Shown here: positions 6,993 to 14,649 of the stretch, in pieces
How the letters are laid out: every line of letters starts with the position of its first letter
Position numbering within the stretch: the stretch's first letter is position 1
Source: an uncultured Clostridia bacterium
Lineage (GTDB): Bacteria; Bacillota; Clostridia; Oscillospirales; CAG-272
Length of the DNA stretch: 32,252 bases
Assembly: GCA_944391815.1 (NCBI GenBank)
Contig: CALXUV010000057.1
Span: 1 to 32,252, forward strand
Direction of reading: 5' to 3'
Notes under the pieces: model-generated
The model's database searches: none
Told to the model about the DNA's origin: nothing
The model's input: only the letters and a program-made list of their open reading frames with translations
Program-made: the position numbers and the translations under genes

Positions 6993-7385
6993 ATGAAAAA
7001 GTATAACGTTACCGTAAACGGAACAATGTATGAGGTTGAAATCGAAGAAGTAACAGGCGCAGAAACAGTTGCTGAAAAACCGGCAGCTCCGGCTCCCGTA
7101 GTCAAAGCAGCTCCCGCAGCACCCAAAGCGGCGCCGAAGCCGGCAGCTCCCAAAGCAAGCGGAGCAAGCGGTGCTGTAAAGGTTGAAGCACCTATGAACG
7201 GAACAATAACAAAAGTACTTGTAAAAGTCGGAGACAGCGTAAAAGCGGGCGACAACCTTCTTACATTCGAAGCCATGAAAATGGAACAGGAAATCAAAGC
7301 TCCTCAGGACGGAACCATTGCATCAGTCAACGTATCACAGGGTGCGACCATGAATCAGGGTGATCTGCTTGTTTCGATGAACTGA
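6993..7385 (+). CDS. Biotin carboxyl carrier protein (decarboxylase gamma / transcarboxylase 1.3S type)
   Basis: 130-residue biotin carrier. An N-terminal strand segment (MKKYNVTVNGTMYEVEIEEV) is followed by a flexible Ala/Pro/Lys linker (about 28-60). The biotinyl domain comes last, with biotin acceptor Lys96 in EAMKMEQEI and the partner hairpin around VEAPMNGTI. It carries CO2 as carboxybiotin between the carboxyltransferase and the OadB pump. Being a separate polypeptide fits the neighbouring OadA-like protein, which lacks a fused biotinyl domain. The single carrier must serve both transferases of the cluster. Ribosome binding site AAAAGGAG precedes the ATG. Usual symbols would be mmdC or gcdC depending on the substrate, which is not settled. 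Confidence 0.95.
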   Translation: MKKYNVTVNGTMYEVEIEEVTGAETVAEKPAAPAPVVKAAPAAPKAAPKPAAPKASGASGAVKVEAPMNGTITKVLVKVGDSVKAGDNLLTFEAMKMEQEIKAPQDGTIASVNVSQGATMNQGDLLVSMN

Positions 7386-7426
7386 TCGGAAAAGCAGAAA
7401 AAACTGAAGAAAGGAACGTGTGATTT

Positions 7427-8623
7427 ATGGCAGACGCAATAATGAACTTTTTAAAGAGCACAGGCGTTTACGAATTGTTTGCCGGCGGCGATACGGTAAA
7501 GATCCTGCAGTACATCGTAATGTACATCATAATAGGTATTCTTTTCTATCTCGCCATCGTTAAGAAATTCGAGCCGCTGCTGCTCGCTTCTATATCCTTT
7601 GGAATGCTTCTGGCAAATTTACCCGGTGCAGATCTCTTCCATATGGACTTTTTTATCAATGATTCTCTGCCGATGTCGGAAGTAGTCAAACTGGTATTCA
7701 ATGAAGGCGGACTTGTTGATATACTTTATCTCGGAGTAAAAACCGGACTTTATCCGTCGCTGATATTCCTCGGAGTCGGAGCCATGACGGATTTTACTGC
7801 GCTGATAGCAAACCCGAAGAGCCTTCTTATGGGCGCAGCGGCACAGCTTGGTGTATTTGTGGCGTTTTTAGGAGCAATACTGCTCGGATTTGACCTTATG
7901 GAAGCATCAGCTATCGGTATAATCGGAGGAGCCGACGGTCCTACCGCAATACTTGTCACAAAAATACTTGCCCCGGCACTTCTCGGAGCGATAGCAATAG
8001 CGGCTTATTCGTACATGGCGCTTATACCTATAATACAGCCGCCGTTTATGAGGCTGCTGACAACGGAAAAGGAAAGAAAAATCGAGATGAAAACTCTCCG
8101 TCCGGTATCAAAGACGGAAAAGGTTATCTTCCCGATAGTAGTAACTCTTATAGTTTGTCTGATAGTACCGGACGCAACCTCGCTTGTAGGCTTCCTTATG
8201 CTCGGAAACCTCTTCACGGTATGCGGAGTTACCGACAGACTTTCAAAAACAGCGCAGAATGAACTGATAAATATAGTAACAATTATGCTCGGAGTTTCGG
8301 TCGGAGCTACTGCTAACGCTGAATCGTTCCTTGCATGGGACACTATAAAAATAATTGTTCTCGGTCTTTTTGCTTTCATAGTTTCGACAATAGGCGGACT
8401 TCTTTTCGCGAAACTCATGTGTGTGATAACGAAGGGAAAGATAAACCCCCTGATAGGAAGTGCCGGAGTTTCGGCGGTTCCTATGGCAGCGAGAGTTTCA
8501 CAGATAGAGGGACAGAAAGCAAATCCGAAAAACTTCCTTCTTATGCACGCAATGGGACCGAATGTTGCGGGCGTAATTGGTTCTGCGGTCGCGGCAGGCG
8601 TACTGCTGAGCTGTTTCGGTTAA
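7427..8623 (+). CDS. oadB: Sodium ion-translocating decarboxylase beta subunit
   Basis: 398-residue polytopic membrane protein of the OadB/MmdB/GcdB family. It decarboxylates carboxybiotin and couples this to Na+ export. Hallmarks: FLGVGAMTDF, GIIGGADGPTAI with Asp170 (the conserved sodium-site Asp), AAYSYMALIPIIQPP with conserved Tyr residues, SAGVSAVPMAARVSQ, and HAMGPNVAGVIGSA with Asn379. Many hydrophobic segments cover the length, which is close to the family's usual 380-430 residues. The start at 7427 has GAAAGGAA upstream. Family and role are firm. Which soluble transferase feeds it (oxaloacetate, methylmalonyl-CoA or another substrate) cannot be decided from this subunit. Confidence 0.96.
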   Translation: MADAIMNFLKSTGVYELFAGGDTVKILQYIVMYIIIGILFYLAIVKKFEPLLLASISFGMLLANLPGADLFHMDFFINDSLPMSEVVKLVFNEGGLVDILYLGVKTGLYPSLIFLGVGAMTDFTALIANPKSLLMGAAAQLGVFVAFLGAILLGFDLMEASAIGIIGGADGPTAILVTKILAPALLGAIAIAAYSYMALIPIIQPPFMRLLTTEKERKIEMKTLRPVSKTEKVIFPIVVTLIVCLIVPDATSLVGFLMLGNLFTVCGVTDRLSKTAQNELINIVTIMLGVSVGATANAESFLAWDTIKIIVLGLFAFIVSTIGGLLFAKLMCVITKGKINPLIGSAGVSAVPMAARVSQIEGQKANPKNFLLMHAMGPNVAGVIGSAVAAGVLLSCFG

Positions 8624-8647
8624 TATGAAAGAAAGGGAAAAATAGTT

Positions 8648-10063
8648 ATGGCAAAGATAAAAATATGCGAAACGGTGCTCCGTGACTCTCACCAGTCTCT
8701 CATTGCGACAAGAATGACCACGGAAGAAATGTTGCCGATACTTGAGCAGATGGACAAGGTGGGCTATTACTCACTCGAAGCGTGGGGCGGAGCAACGTTT
8801 GATGCTTGTCTGCGTTTTCTCGATGAGGATCCGTGGGATAGACTGAGAAAAATCCGTGACAGAGTAAAAAACACCAAGCTTCAGATGCTTTTCAGAGGAC
8901 AGAATATACTCGGATACAGACATTATGCTGACGACGTTGTAAGTTATTTTGTTCAGAAGTCAATAGCGAACGGAATTGATATCATAAGAATATTTGATGC
9001 GCTCAACGATCCCAGAAACCTCAAAACGGCGATCGATGCGACTATAAGAGAAAAAGGACACTGTCAGGTTGCGCTTTCATATACAACATCCCCGATACAC
9101 AATAACGAGTATTTCGCCAATTTCTCAAAACAGCTCAAGGAGATGGGCGCCGACTCAATCTGTATAAAGGATATGGCAGGACTTCTTAAACCGTATGATG
9201 CTTATGAGCTTGTAAAGGCGATAAAGGAGCAGATTGGCGATATGCCTCTTGAACTCCATACCCACTACACTTCCGGACTTGCGTCAATGACTGCGCTGAA
9301 AGCGGTAGAGGCGGGAGTAGATATAATCGATACTGCAATTTCCCCGCTTGCAATGGGTACTTCTCAGCCGGCAACCGAACCGATGGTTGCGGCGCTCCAG
9401 AATACAGAGTTCGATACAGGTCTTGATCTTGCACAGCTTGATGTTATTTCGAAATACTTTGATAAGCTCAGAGAAAAATACCTTGCAAACGGACTGCTTG
9501 ATCCGAAAGTTCTCAAAGTCAACGTCAACGCTCTGCTTTATCAGGTTCCGGGCGGAATGCTTTCCAACCTCATATCCCAGCTTAAACAGGCTGGCAAGAG
9601 CGATAAACTTGCCGAATGTCTTGAAGAAGTTCCGAGAGTACGTAAAGATGCCGGATATCCTCCGCTCGTAACTCCTACTTCGCAGATAGTCGGAACACAG
9701 GCGGTGTTCAATGTTATAGGCGGCGAACGCTATAAGATGGTTACAAAGGAATTCAAAGGACTTGTCAGAGGCGAATACGGTAAAACACCCGCTCCGATAG
9801 CACCCGAATTTGTAGAAAAGATTCTCGGAAAGGGCGCCGAAGTAATAGATTACCGTCCTGCCGATAAGCTTGAACCGGAAATGGATAAGCTCCGTGAGAA
9901 ATGCAAAGTCTGGGCTGTCGACGGAAAGATCAGCGACGAGGATGTTCTTTCTTACGCGCTGTTCGAACAGGTAGCGGCGAAATTCTTTGACAACAGAGAG
10001 AAGAAACGCCTCGGAATTGACGGCAAAAATTCCGATTCCGAACTCGGCGTACACGCAATATAA
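8648..10063 (+). CDS. oadA: Oxaloacetate decarboxylase alpha / transcarboxylase 5S-type carboxyltransferase
   Basis: 471-residue cytoplasmic carboxyltransferase of the OadA/PycB/5S family: a TIM barrel with bound divalent metal plus the conserved PYC/OadA C-terminal domain. Metal ligands are visible as Asp13 in LRDSHQS, Lys174 in CIKDMAG (the carbamylated Lys of the family) and His204/His206 in LHTHYTSG. It transfers the carboxyl of oxaloacetate to biotin, giving pyruvate, or the reverse. No C-terminal biotinyl domain is fused, unlike classical OadA of about 590 residues; the carrier is encoded three genes upstream. It is the last gene of the cluster, followed at once by a terminator. Ribosome binding site AAAGGGAAA precedes the ATG. 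Confidence 0.95.
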   Translation: MAKIKICETVLRDSHQSLIATRMTTEEMLPILEQMDKVGYYSLEAWGGATFDACLRFLDEDPWDRLRKIRDRVKNTKLQMLFRGQNILGYRHYADDVVSYFVQKSIANGIDIIRIFDALNDPRNLKTAIDATIREKGHCQVALSYTTSPIHNNEYFANFSKQLKEMGADSICIKDMAGLLKPYDAYELVKAIKEQIGDMPLELHTHYTSGLASMTALKAVEAGVDIIDTAISPLAMGTSQPATEPMVAALQNTEFDTGLDLAQLDVISKYFDKLREKYLANGLLDPKVLKVNVNALLYQVPGGMLSNLISQLKQAGKSDKLAECLEEVPRVRKDAGYPPLVTPTSQIVGTQAVFNVIGGERYKMVTKEFKGLVRGEYGKTPAPIAPEFVEKILGKGAEVIDYRPADKLEPEMDKLREKCKVWAVDGKISDEDVLSYALFEQVAAKFFDNREKKRLGIDGKNSDSELGVHAI

Positions 10064-10071
10064 TAACACTG

Positions 10072-10105
10072 AAAGGACATTGCGCTTCGGCGTGATGTCC
10101 TTTTT
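10072..10105 (+). terminator. Terminator of the sodium pump cluster
   Basis: AAAGGACAT pairs with ATGTCCTTT, the inner stem continues, and TTCG caps the hairpin. A run of T residues follows at 10098-10105. Confidence 0.9.
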
Positions 10106-10175
10106 ACTTTCCGAAAATATTTTTTTACAGCTGAAAATGAAAATTCGGGCATAGTAATTTGAATTTATTTATTAA

Positions 10176-10184
10176 TAATCATTA
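10176..10184. promoter_or_regulatory. Possible Zur/Fur-like operator core
   Basis: A perfect 4-1-4 palindrome TAATCATTA lies 16 bp upstream of the -35 box of the first CobW-type gene. It matches the core of Bacillus Zur boxes (TAATNATTA), but the flanks are not palindromic and the stretch is A/T-rich, so chance is a real alternative. Confidence 0.25.
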
Positions 10185-10200
10185 AATTTATTTAAAACAG

Positions 10201-10229
10201 TTGACTTGCGGGAAAAATAAGTCTATAAT
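10201..10229 (+). promoter_or_regulatory. Promoter of the His-rich CobW-type gene
   Basis: TTGACT (10201-10206), a 17-nt spacer and a perfect TATAAT (10224-10229), about 55 bp upstream of the ATG. Confidence 0.88.
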
Positions 10230-10282
10230 AAAAAGGAAATGAAAAGATTATATACCGCAAAATACGAAAAGAGGAATAGGAA

Positions 10283-11422
10283 ATGGCAAAAATAGATATA
10301 ATATCAGGTTTTCTCGGAGCCGGAAAAACTACGCTTATTAAGAAACTGATTACCGAAGCTTTTAAAGGCGAAAAGCTTGTCCTTATTGAGAATGAATTCG
10401 GAGAAATAGGTATTGACGGCGGATTTTTGAGCGATGCAGGAATAAACATAACTGAAATGAATTCCGGCTGTATATGCTGTTCGCTGGTCGGAGATTTCGG
10501 AAAGGCTCTTGAAAAAGTTCTTGACGAATATCATCCTGACAGAATTCTTATAGAGCCGTCCGGCGTCGGAAAGCTGTCCGATGTTATTGAAGCGGTGAGA
10601 AAAATTGATAATCCGGAAGCACAGCTCAACTCTTTTACTACCGTATGCGATGCCGGTAAATGCAAAATGTATATGAAAAATTTCGGTGAATTTTACAATA
10701 ACCAAGTGGAATTTGCCTCAGCAATAATCATGAGCCACACCGGAAAGCTGAGTGAAGAAAAAATTTCTGAGGCTTACCGTATGCTCAGAGAAAAAAATCC
10801 GGAAGCGATAATAGTAACCACTCCGTGGGAACAGCTTACCGGCAGTCAGCTGTTAAGCGCAATAGAAGGAAGCGACAGTCTGAAAAATGAGATAGATGAG
10901 CTTGTTGCCAAGGCTCACAGTCATCATGTGGATGAAGAATGTGAACATCACCATCACGACGATGAAGAAGAATGCTGCCATCACCACCATCATGACGATG
11001 AAGAAGAGTGTTGCCATCATCACCATCATGACGATGAAGAAGAGTGCTGTCATCACCACCATCACGACGATGAAGAAGAATGTTGCCATCACCACCATCA
11101 TGACGATGGTGAAGAATGTCACGGACACCACCATCATCACCATGCAGATGAAGTTTTCACGAGTTGTGGGTTCGAAACAACTGTAAGATTTACTGATGAA
11201 CAGATAAAGAACATGCTTTCGCAGCTTGAAAATGAAAACGAGTACGGGGTAATTCTCAGGGCAAAAGGAATAGTTATGGCTCAGGACGGCGGTTGGATAC
11301 ATTTTGATTACGTCCCCGGTGAGCCTGATGTGCGCCGCGGAAGCGCAGGAATAACCGGCAGACTTTGCGTTATCGGTTCAAAAACCGACAGAGATAAGAT
11401 AGCAAAGCTTTTCGGTATCTGA
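10283..11422 (+). CDS. CobW/COG0523-family GTPase with metal-binding His/Asp/Glu/Cys repeats
   Basis: 379-residue G3E-class P-loop GTPase of the COG0523 family, whose characterised members are metal (often zinc) chaperones. Walker A is GFLGAGKT (9-16); NEFGEIGID follows; the metal motif GCICC places Cys63, Cys65 and Cys66; EPSG (91-94) follows. Between the GTPase and C-terminal domains lies a low-complexity stretch (about 212-287) of five units on the pattern H5-D2-E3-C2, a probable metal buffer. A CobW C-terminal domain (about 297-379) follows. The canonical NKxD motif is not evident; SHTGK at 151-155 may occupy the position. A strong promoter and a possible Zur-like palindrome lie upstream. 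Metal delivery is inferred from family and composition; the metal and client are unknown. Confidence 0.92.
   Translation: MAKIDIISGFLGAGKTTLIKKLITEAFKGEKLVLIENEFGEIGIDGGFLSDAGINITEMNSGCICCSLVGDFGKALEKVLDEYHPDRILIEPSGVGKLSDVIEAVRKIDNPEAQLNSFTTVCDAGKCKMYMKNFGEFYNNQVEFASAIIMSHTGKLSEEKISEAYRMLREKNPEAIIVTTPWEQLTGSQLLSAIEGSDSLKNEIDELVAKAHSHHVDEECEHHHHDDEEECCHHHHHDDEEECCHHHHHDDEEECCHHHHHDDEEECCHHHHHDDGEECHGHHHHHHADEVFTSCGFETTVRFTDEQIKNMLSQLENENEYGVILRAKGIVMAQDGGWIHFDYVPGEPDVRRGSAGITGRLCVIGSKTDRDKIAKLFGI
10946..11123 (+). repeat. In-frame tandem repeat of 36 bp encoding H5-D2-E3-C2 units
   Basis: Inside the CobW-type gene about five 36-bp units follow one another, differing mainly at third codon positions (for example GAAGAA/GAAGAG and TGCTGC/TGTTGC). 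The first unit is one His short and the last is degenerate (GEECHG). The near-identity suggests recent expansion and possible length variation between strains. Confidence 0.88.
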
Positions 11423-11740
11423 TTTTTCGGATAACAATAGTCTTGCTATCTGAGCTCTTGGCTGTTTTACCGAGGCAGATATTCTAAGCTCTGACTGATA
11501 AATCTTTTTAGGGTTGAGGGACATTCCGGCTTTAAGGCGAATTACATCAAAAGGCAGACTTTATTAATTGCAGGACATTATATGGGCTTGCGGCAGATGT
11601 CAGCATTTTAAAAGTTGCGGAGCAGTTTATATATCTCTTGGTTTATCAGCTGAGGGTGTGGCTTAAGTGTCCGCCGGAACGACTTTTAAAGATCCGGAAT
11701 CGGATGAAAGCAATTCAATTATTTAAGCAGGGAGAAAATT
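11423..11740. other. Intergenic stretch between the two CobW-type genes; nothing recognised
   Basis: These 318 bp hold no convincing terminator, promoter, RNA or gene. A minor open stretch on the plus strand (from about 11533) has no start codon with a ribosome binding site and no recognisable protein. The only clear element is the AGGGAGA ribosome binding site just before 11741. Confidence 0.5.
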
Positions 11741-12679
11741 ATGGAAATACCGGTTTATTTGTTTACGGGTTTTCTCGAATCCGGAAAAACCAAAATGATA
11801 ACGGAAACTATGGCTGATAAACGGTTTCAGAACAAAGAACGAACCCTTATACTTGTTTGTGAAGAGGGCATCGAAGAGTACGACACTGCAAAATTCAGCG
11901 GTAAGGTCTTTGTTGAAAATTTTGAAAACGAGGAAGATATCAGCACCGAAAAACTTTCCGCTTTGCTGAAAAAACACAACGCCGACAGAGTAATGGTTGA
12001 ATACAACGGCATGTGGAACATAGGTACTTTTTATGATGCGCTTCCGGAAAACTGGTTTGTTTATCAGGAAGTTATGTGCGTTGACAGCGGTACGTTTGAA
12101 GTCTATAACGCCAATATGCGTACCCTTATGTATGATAAGCTTTCAGGATGCTCCGTGGTGTTTTTCAATCGTTGCAGTGACAGCACCGATGTAATGAAGC
12201 TCCATAAGGAAGTAAGGGCGGTAAGCAGAACGGTCGGCATAGTTTATGAGTACACAGACGGAAGAATCCAGCAGGATAACATAGAAGATCCTCTTCCGTT
12301 CGATATAAACGCACCCGTAATTGAGATTGCAGACAGGGACTATGCTATATGGTATCGTGATATGTCCGAGGATATGAAAAAATATATCGGGAAAACAGTC
12401 AGATTCAAAGGCATCGCGGCAAGGGACAGCAGTCTCGGCGGGGGAGAGTTCGCTTTCGGGAGAATGGTAATGACTTGCTGTGAAGCGGATACTTCTTTTC
12501 ACGGACTGATAGCAAAAGGCAAAACGGATTTTGAAGTAAAAAACGGTGACTGGCTTCTGATTGAAGCGGTGCTTAAAAAAGAAAAGCATAAAATGTACGG
12601 CGGTTACGGTCCTGTTCTTCAAATCGTAAAAGCTGAAAGAACCGAGGCGCCTGAAAATCCGGTAGCGTCTTTTGTCTGA
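11741..12679 (+). CDS. CobW-like P-loop protein fused to a DUF1980/TIGR03943-like domain
   Basis: 312-residue two-domain protein. Residues 1-180 look like a degenerate COG0523 domain: Walker A FTGFLESGKTK (8-18) is kept. The CxCC metal motif is absent, the EPSG segment is replaced by VEYNG (86-90), and NKxD is FNRCS (142-146). Residues about 213-300 (YIGKTVRFKGI, GRMVMTCCEAD with Cys246-Cys247, GDWLLIEAVL, PVLQIVKAE) match the pattern of the C-terminal part of DUF1980/TIGR03943 proteins, which are usually encoded beside DUF318 permeases; no such permease is in the window. The PHP gene starts 17 bp after its stop. A metal-related role is likely by family and neighbour, but the lost motifs make catalysis doubtful. 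Confidence 0.82.
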   Translation: MEIPVYLFTGFLESGKTKMITETMADKRFQNKERTLILVCEEGIEEYDTAKFSGKVFVENFENEEDISTEKLSALLKKHNADRVMVEYNGMWNIGTFYDALPENWFVYQEVMCVDSGTFEVYNANMRTLMYDKLSGCSVVFFNRCSDSTDVMKLHKEVRAVSRTVGIVYEYTDGRIQQDNIEDPLPFDINAPVIEIADRDYAIWYRDMSEDMKKYIGKTVRFKGIAARDSSLGGGEFAFGRMVMTCCEADTSFHGLIAKGKTDFEVKNGDWLLIEAVLKKEKHKMYGGYGPVLQIVKAERTEAPENPVASFV

Positions 12680-12696
12680 TAGCGGAGGAAAGACAA

Positions 12697-13368
12697 TTGT
12701 TCAGATACGAAACTCATTGCCACACAAGTGAAACTTCAAAATGCGCAGTAACACCTGCAAAGGAATTTGTCCGTTTTTTCAAAAGTAAGGGTTATGACGG
12801 GGTGTTTATAACCGACCATTTTTTCAGGGCAAATATAGTCGATATTCCGGAAGGTTACAGCTGGGAGCAGAAGGTTGATGTTCTTCTGAAAGGATATGAA
12901 AACGCAAAAGCGGAAGGAGACCGGATAGGTCTTGATGTTTTTCTCGGATGGGAGTTCGGATATGAATCGCTCCATTTGCTCACTTACGGGCTTGACCGTG
13001 AATGGCTTCTTTGTAATCCGGATCTGATCAAACTCGATTACAAACAATACTGTGACCGTGTCCACAAATCCGGCGGTTTTATAGTTAACGCCCATCCATT
13101 CAGGGCGATAAAGGGTGTTGTAAGGCTTCTGCCTTATGACAGCGATGCGGCGGAGGTAATCAACGGCGCCAATGCCGATAACGAAAGAAGCAGAATTTAT
13201 GCGGAAATGATGGGGCTACCGTTTACGGCAGGTTCGGATATACACAATATTGCCACAAAGGCAAATCTTGCGGGAGTGCTTTCCGAAACAAAATTCAACT
13301 CGGTTTACGATTATATCGATGCGGTAAAAAAACGCAGACTTCAGCTTTTTGAGTGCAAAAATGACTGA
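12697..13368 (+). CDS. PHP-domain phosphoesterase
   Basis: 223-residue stand-alone PHP (polymerase and histidinol phosphatase) domain protein. The four metal-binding motifs are present: HCHT (His7, His9), TDHF (Asp40, His41), AHPF (His133) and GSDIH (Asp181, His183). Glu86 in GWEFG is a further probable ligand. Such proteins hydrolyse phosphoesters using a tri-metal centre; this size could suit nucleotide, sugar phosphate or histidinol phosphate substrates, and the sequence does not decide. The start is TTG at 12697, supported by GGAGGAAAG and by the next residues matching the family N-terminus. It is closely linked to the CobW-DUF1980 gene (17 bp), hinting at a metal-linked job. A terminator follows about 100 bp downstream. 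Confidence 0.88.
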   Translation: MFRYETHCHTSETSKCAVTPAKEFVRFFKSKGYDGVFITDHFFRANIVDIPEGYSWEQKVDVLLKGYENAKAEGDRIGLDVFLGWEFGYESLHLLTYGLDREWLLCNPDLIKLDYKQYCDRVHKSGGFIVNAHPFRAIKGVVRLLPYDSDAAEVINGANADNERSRIYAEMMGLPFTAGSDIHNIATKANLAGVLSETKFNSVYDYIDAVKKRRLQLFECKND

Positions 13369-13466
13369 AAAATCTTTCAAAAATCAGTTAAGTGAAATAA
13401 ATAACGGTGAAAAAAGCTTTTTTAAGTAAAGTAGGTCCATTAAAATCATAAGATTTCAAAAACATC

Positions 13467-13507
13467 CGGCAGTCAAGGATATGCGTCCGAAGCTGCCGCT
13501 TTTTTTG
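13467..13507 (+). terminator. Terminator after the PHP gene
   Basis: CGGCAG (13467-13472) pairs with CTGCCG (13493-13498) and is followed by CTTTTTTT. The loop is long (20 nt), so the stem is only moderately stable, but the T-run and position fit. The remainder of the 13369-13692 gap holds the pyrH promoter. Confidence 0.65.
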
Positions 13508-13616
13508 CCGGAAAGTTATCCGGATAAATTTACGGGAGGTTCAGCGGTTTTGATGTGATGTGCTTCCCGTAAAGGTAAAAAATGTATAAACAATCGCAAA
13601 AAATACGTTAAAGGAC

Positions 13617-13645
13617 TTGCAATTTGAGGTAATATATATTATAAT
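13617..13645 (+). promoter_or_regulatory. Promoter of pyrH
   Basis: TTGCAA (13617-13622), a 17-nt spacer and a perfect TATAAT (13640-13645), about 48 bp before the ATG. Confidence 0.75.
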
Positions 13646-13692
13646 AAATAAAACGGTCTGAAGAGCCGTATATAAGGAAAGGATATCCGGGT

Positions 13693-14403
13693 ATGAGTAC
13701 GCTCAGATACAAAAGAGTCTTGCTTAAACTGTCCGGTGAAGCGCTCGCCAAAGACGCCGACGGACTGTATAATTATTCTTTCATGGAAGAGGTTACCGCA
13801 ACAATAAAAAAGTGCCTCGACATCGGTGCTGAAATAGCCGTGGTCGTAGGCGGAGGCAATATATGGAGAGGCAGACAGGGTGGCGGAATGGACCGCGTGC
13901 GGGCAGATAAAATGGGAATGCTCGCCACTGTCATGAATTCGGTTGCCTTGCAGGATTCGTTCATTTCAGCCGGCATAGACGCAAGGATACTTACGGCTGT
14001 TACCGTGCAGGGTGTCGGGGAATGCTTTGAAAGGGATAAAGCCGACAGATATCTGCGGGAAGGAAAGCTCGTGATATTCGGAGCCGGAACCGGTTGCCCT
14101 TACTTTACAACCGATACCACCGCACTCCTCAGAGCCTGTGAAATTTCTGCCGATGCCGCTCTGTTTGCCAAGAACGTCGACGGAGTATACACAAAAGACC
14201 CTAAGGTTTTCAGCGATGCGGTCAAACTCGAAAAAATAACGTATGAAGAAGTAATACGCGAAAGACTCGGTGTAATAGATCTTACCGCAGCGACGTTCGG
14301 GCTTGAAAATAAAATGCCGGTCGTGCTTTTCGGTCTGAACAATCCGGAGAACATATACAGGGCAATAACAGGAGAAAATACCGGAACATTGCTCACAGTC
14401 TGA
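13693..14403 (+). CDS. pyrH: UMP kinase
   Basis: 236-residue bacterial UMP kinase of the amino acid kinase fold. It converts UMP to UDP with ATP in the cytoplasm, feeding pyrimidine nucleotide synthesis. Visible motifs: RVLLKLSGEAL near the N-terminus, VVVGGGNIWRGRQ, MDRVRADKMGMLATVMNSVALQD, GTGCPYFTTDTTALLRACEISAD for the uridylate site, and AKNVDGVYTKDP for the ATP site. Length is typical. The ATG at 13693 follows AAAGGATAT. It opens the conserved pyrH-frr-uppS-cdsA-dxr-rseP order, but a 246-bp gap separates it from frr. Confidence 0.97.
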   Translation: MSTLRYKRVLLKLSGEALAKDADGLYNYSFMEEVTATIKKCLDIGAEIAVVVGGGNIWRGRQGGGMDRVRADKMGMLATVMNSVALQDSFISAGIDARILTAVTVQGVGECFERDKADRYLREGKLVIFGAGTGCPYFTTDTTALLRACEISADAALFAKNVDGVYTKDPKVFSDAVKLEKITYEEVIRERLGVIDLTAATFGLENKMPVVLFGLNNPENIYRAITGENTGTLLTV

Positions 14404-14456
14404 GTAAGCCCGCAAATTTCCGGATTACGGAAGTAAATGTTGCAGTAAAACGTTCG

Positions 14457-14472
14457 GTGATGTCACCGTTCC
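14457..14472. other. Perfect short inverted repeat in the pyrH-frr gap
   Basis: CGGTGA-TG-TCACCG forms a perfect 6-bp arm hairpin about 50 bp after pyrH. No immediate T-run follows (a GTTTTT run appears about 25 bp later), so it is at best a weak terminator or an RNA processing or regulatory hairpin. The rest of the 14404-14649 gap shows nothing else beyond the frr ribosome binding site (GAAAGGAA). Confidence 0.4.
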
Positions 14473-14649
14473 GATTTCCGGAAACTGTTTTTAAAAGACA
14501 AAAGTTTCGGGCAGCGCAGTAAACTCTGAAATCAACTTTTGTCGGAAAAACGCTTATACCTGTAACCTTGGCTTGTAAATGTGAAACGGACAGATGAATA
14601 ACTGAATTATTTTGCTTTATTAAGCATAAAATACGAAAGGAACAACACT

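Noticed and set aside
9284..10069. 261-codon minus-strand frame opposite the OadA-type gene
   Set aside because: Lies fully antisense to a clearly conserved gene and has no family features of its own.
10853..11302. Long minus-strand open frame rich in Met and Val opposite the His-rich repeat
   Set aside because: It is the shadow of the repeated His/Asp/Glu codons; no ribosome binding site and low complexity.
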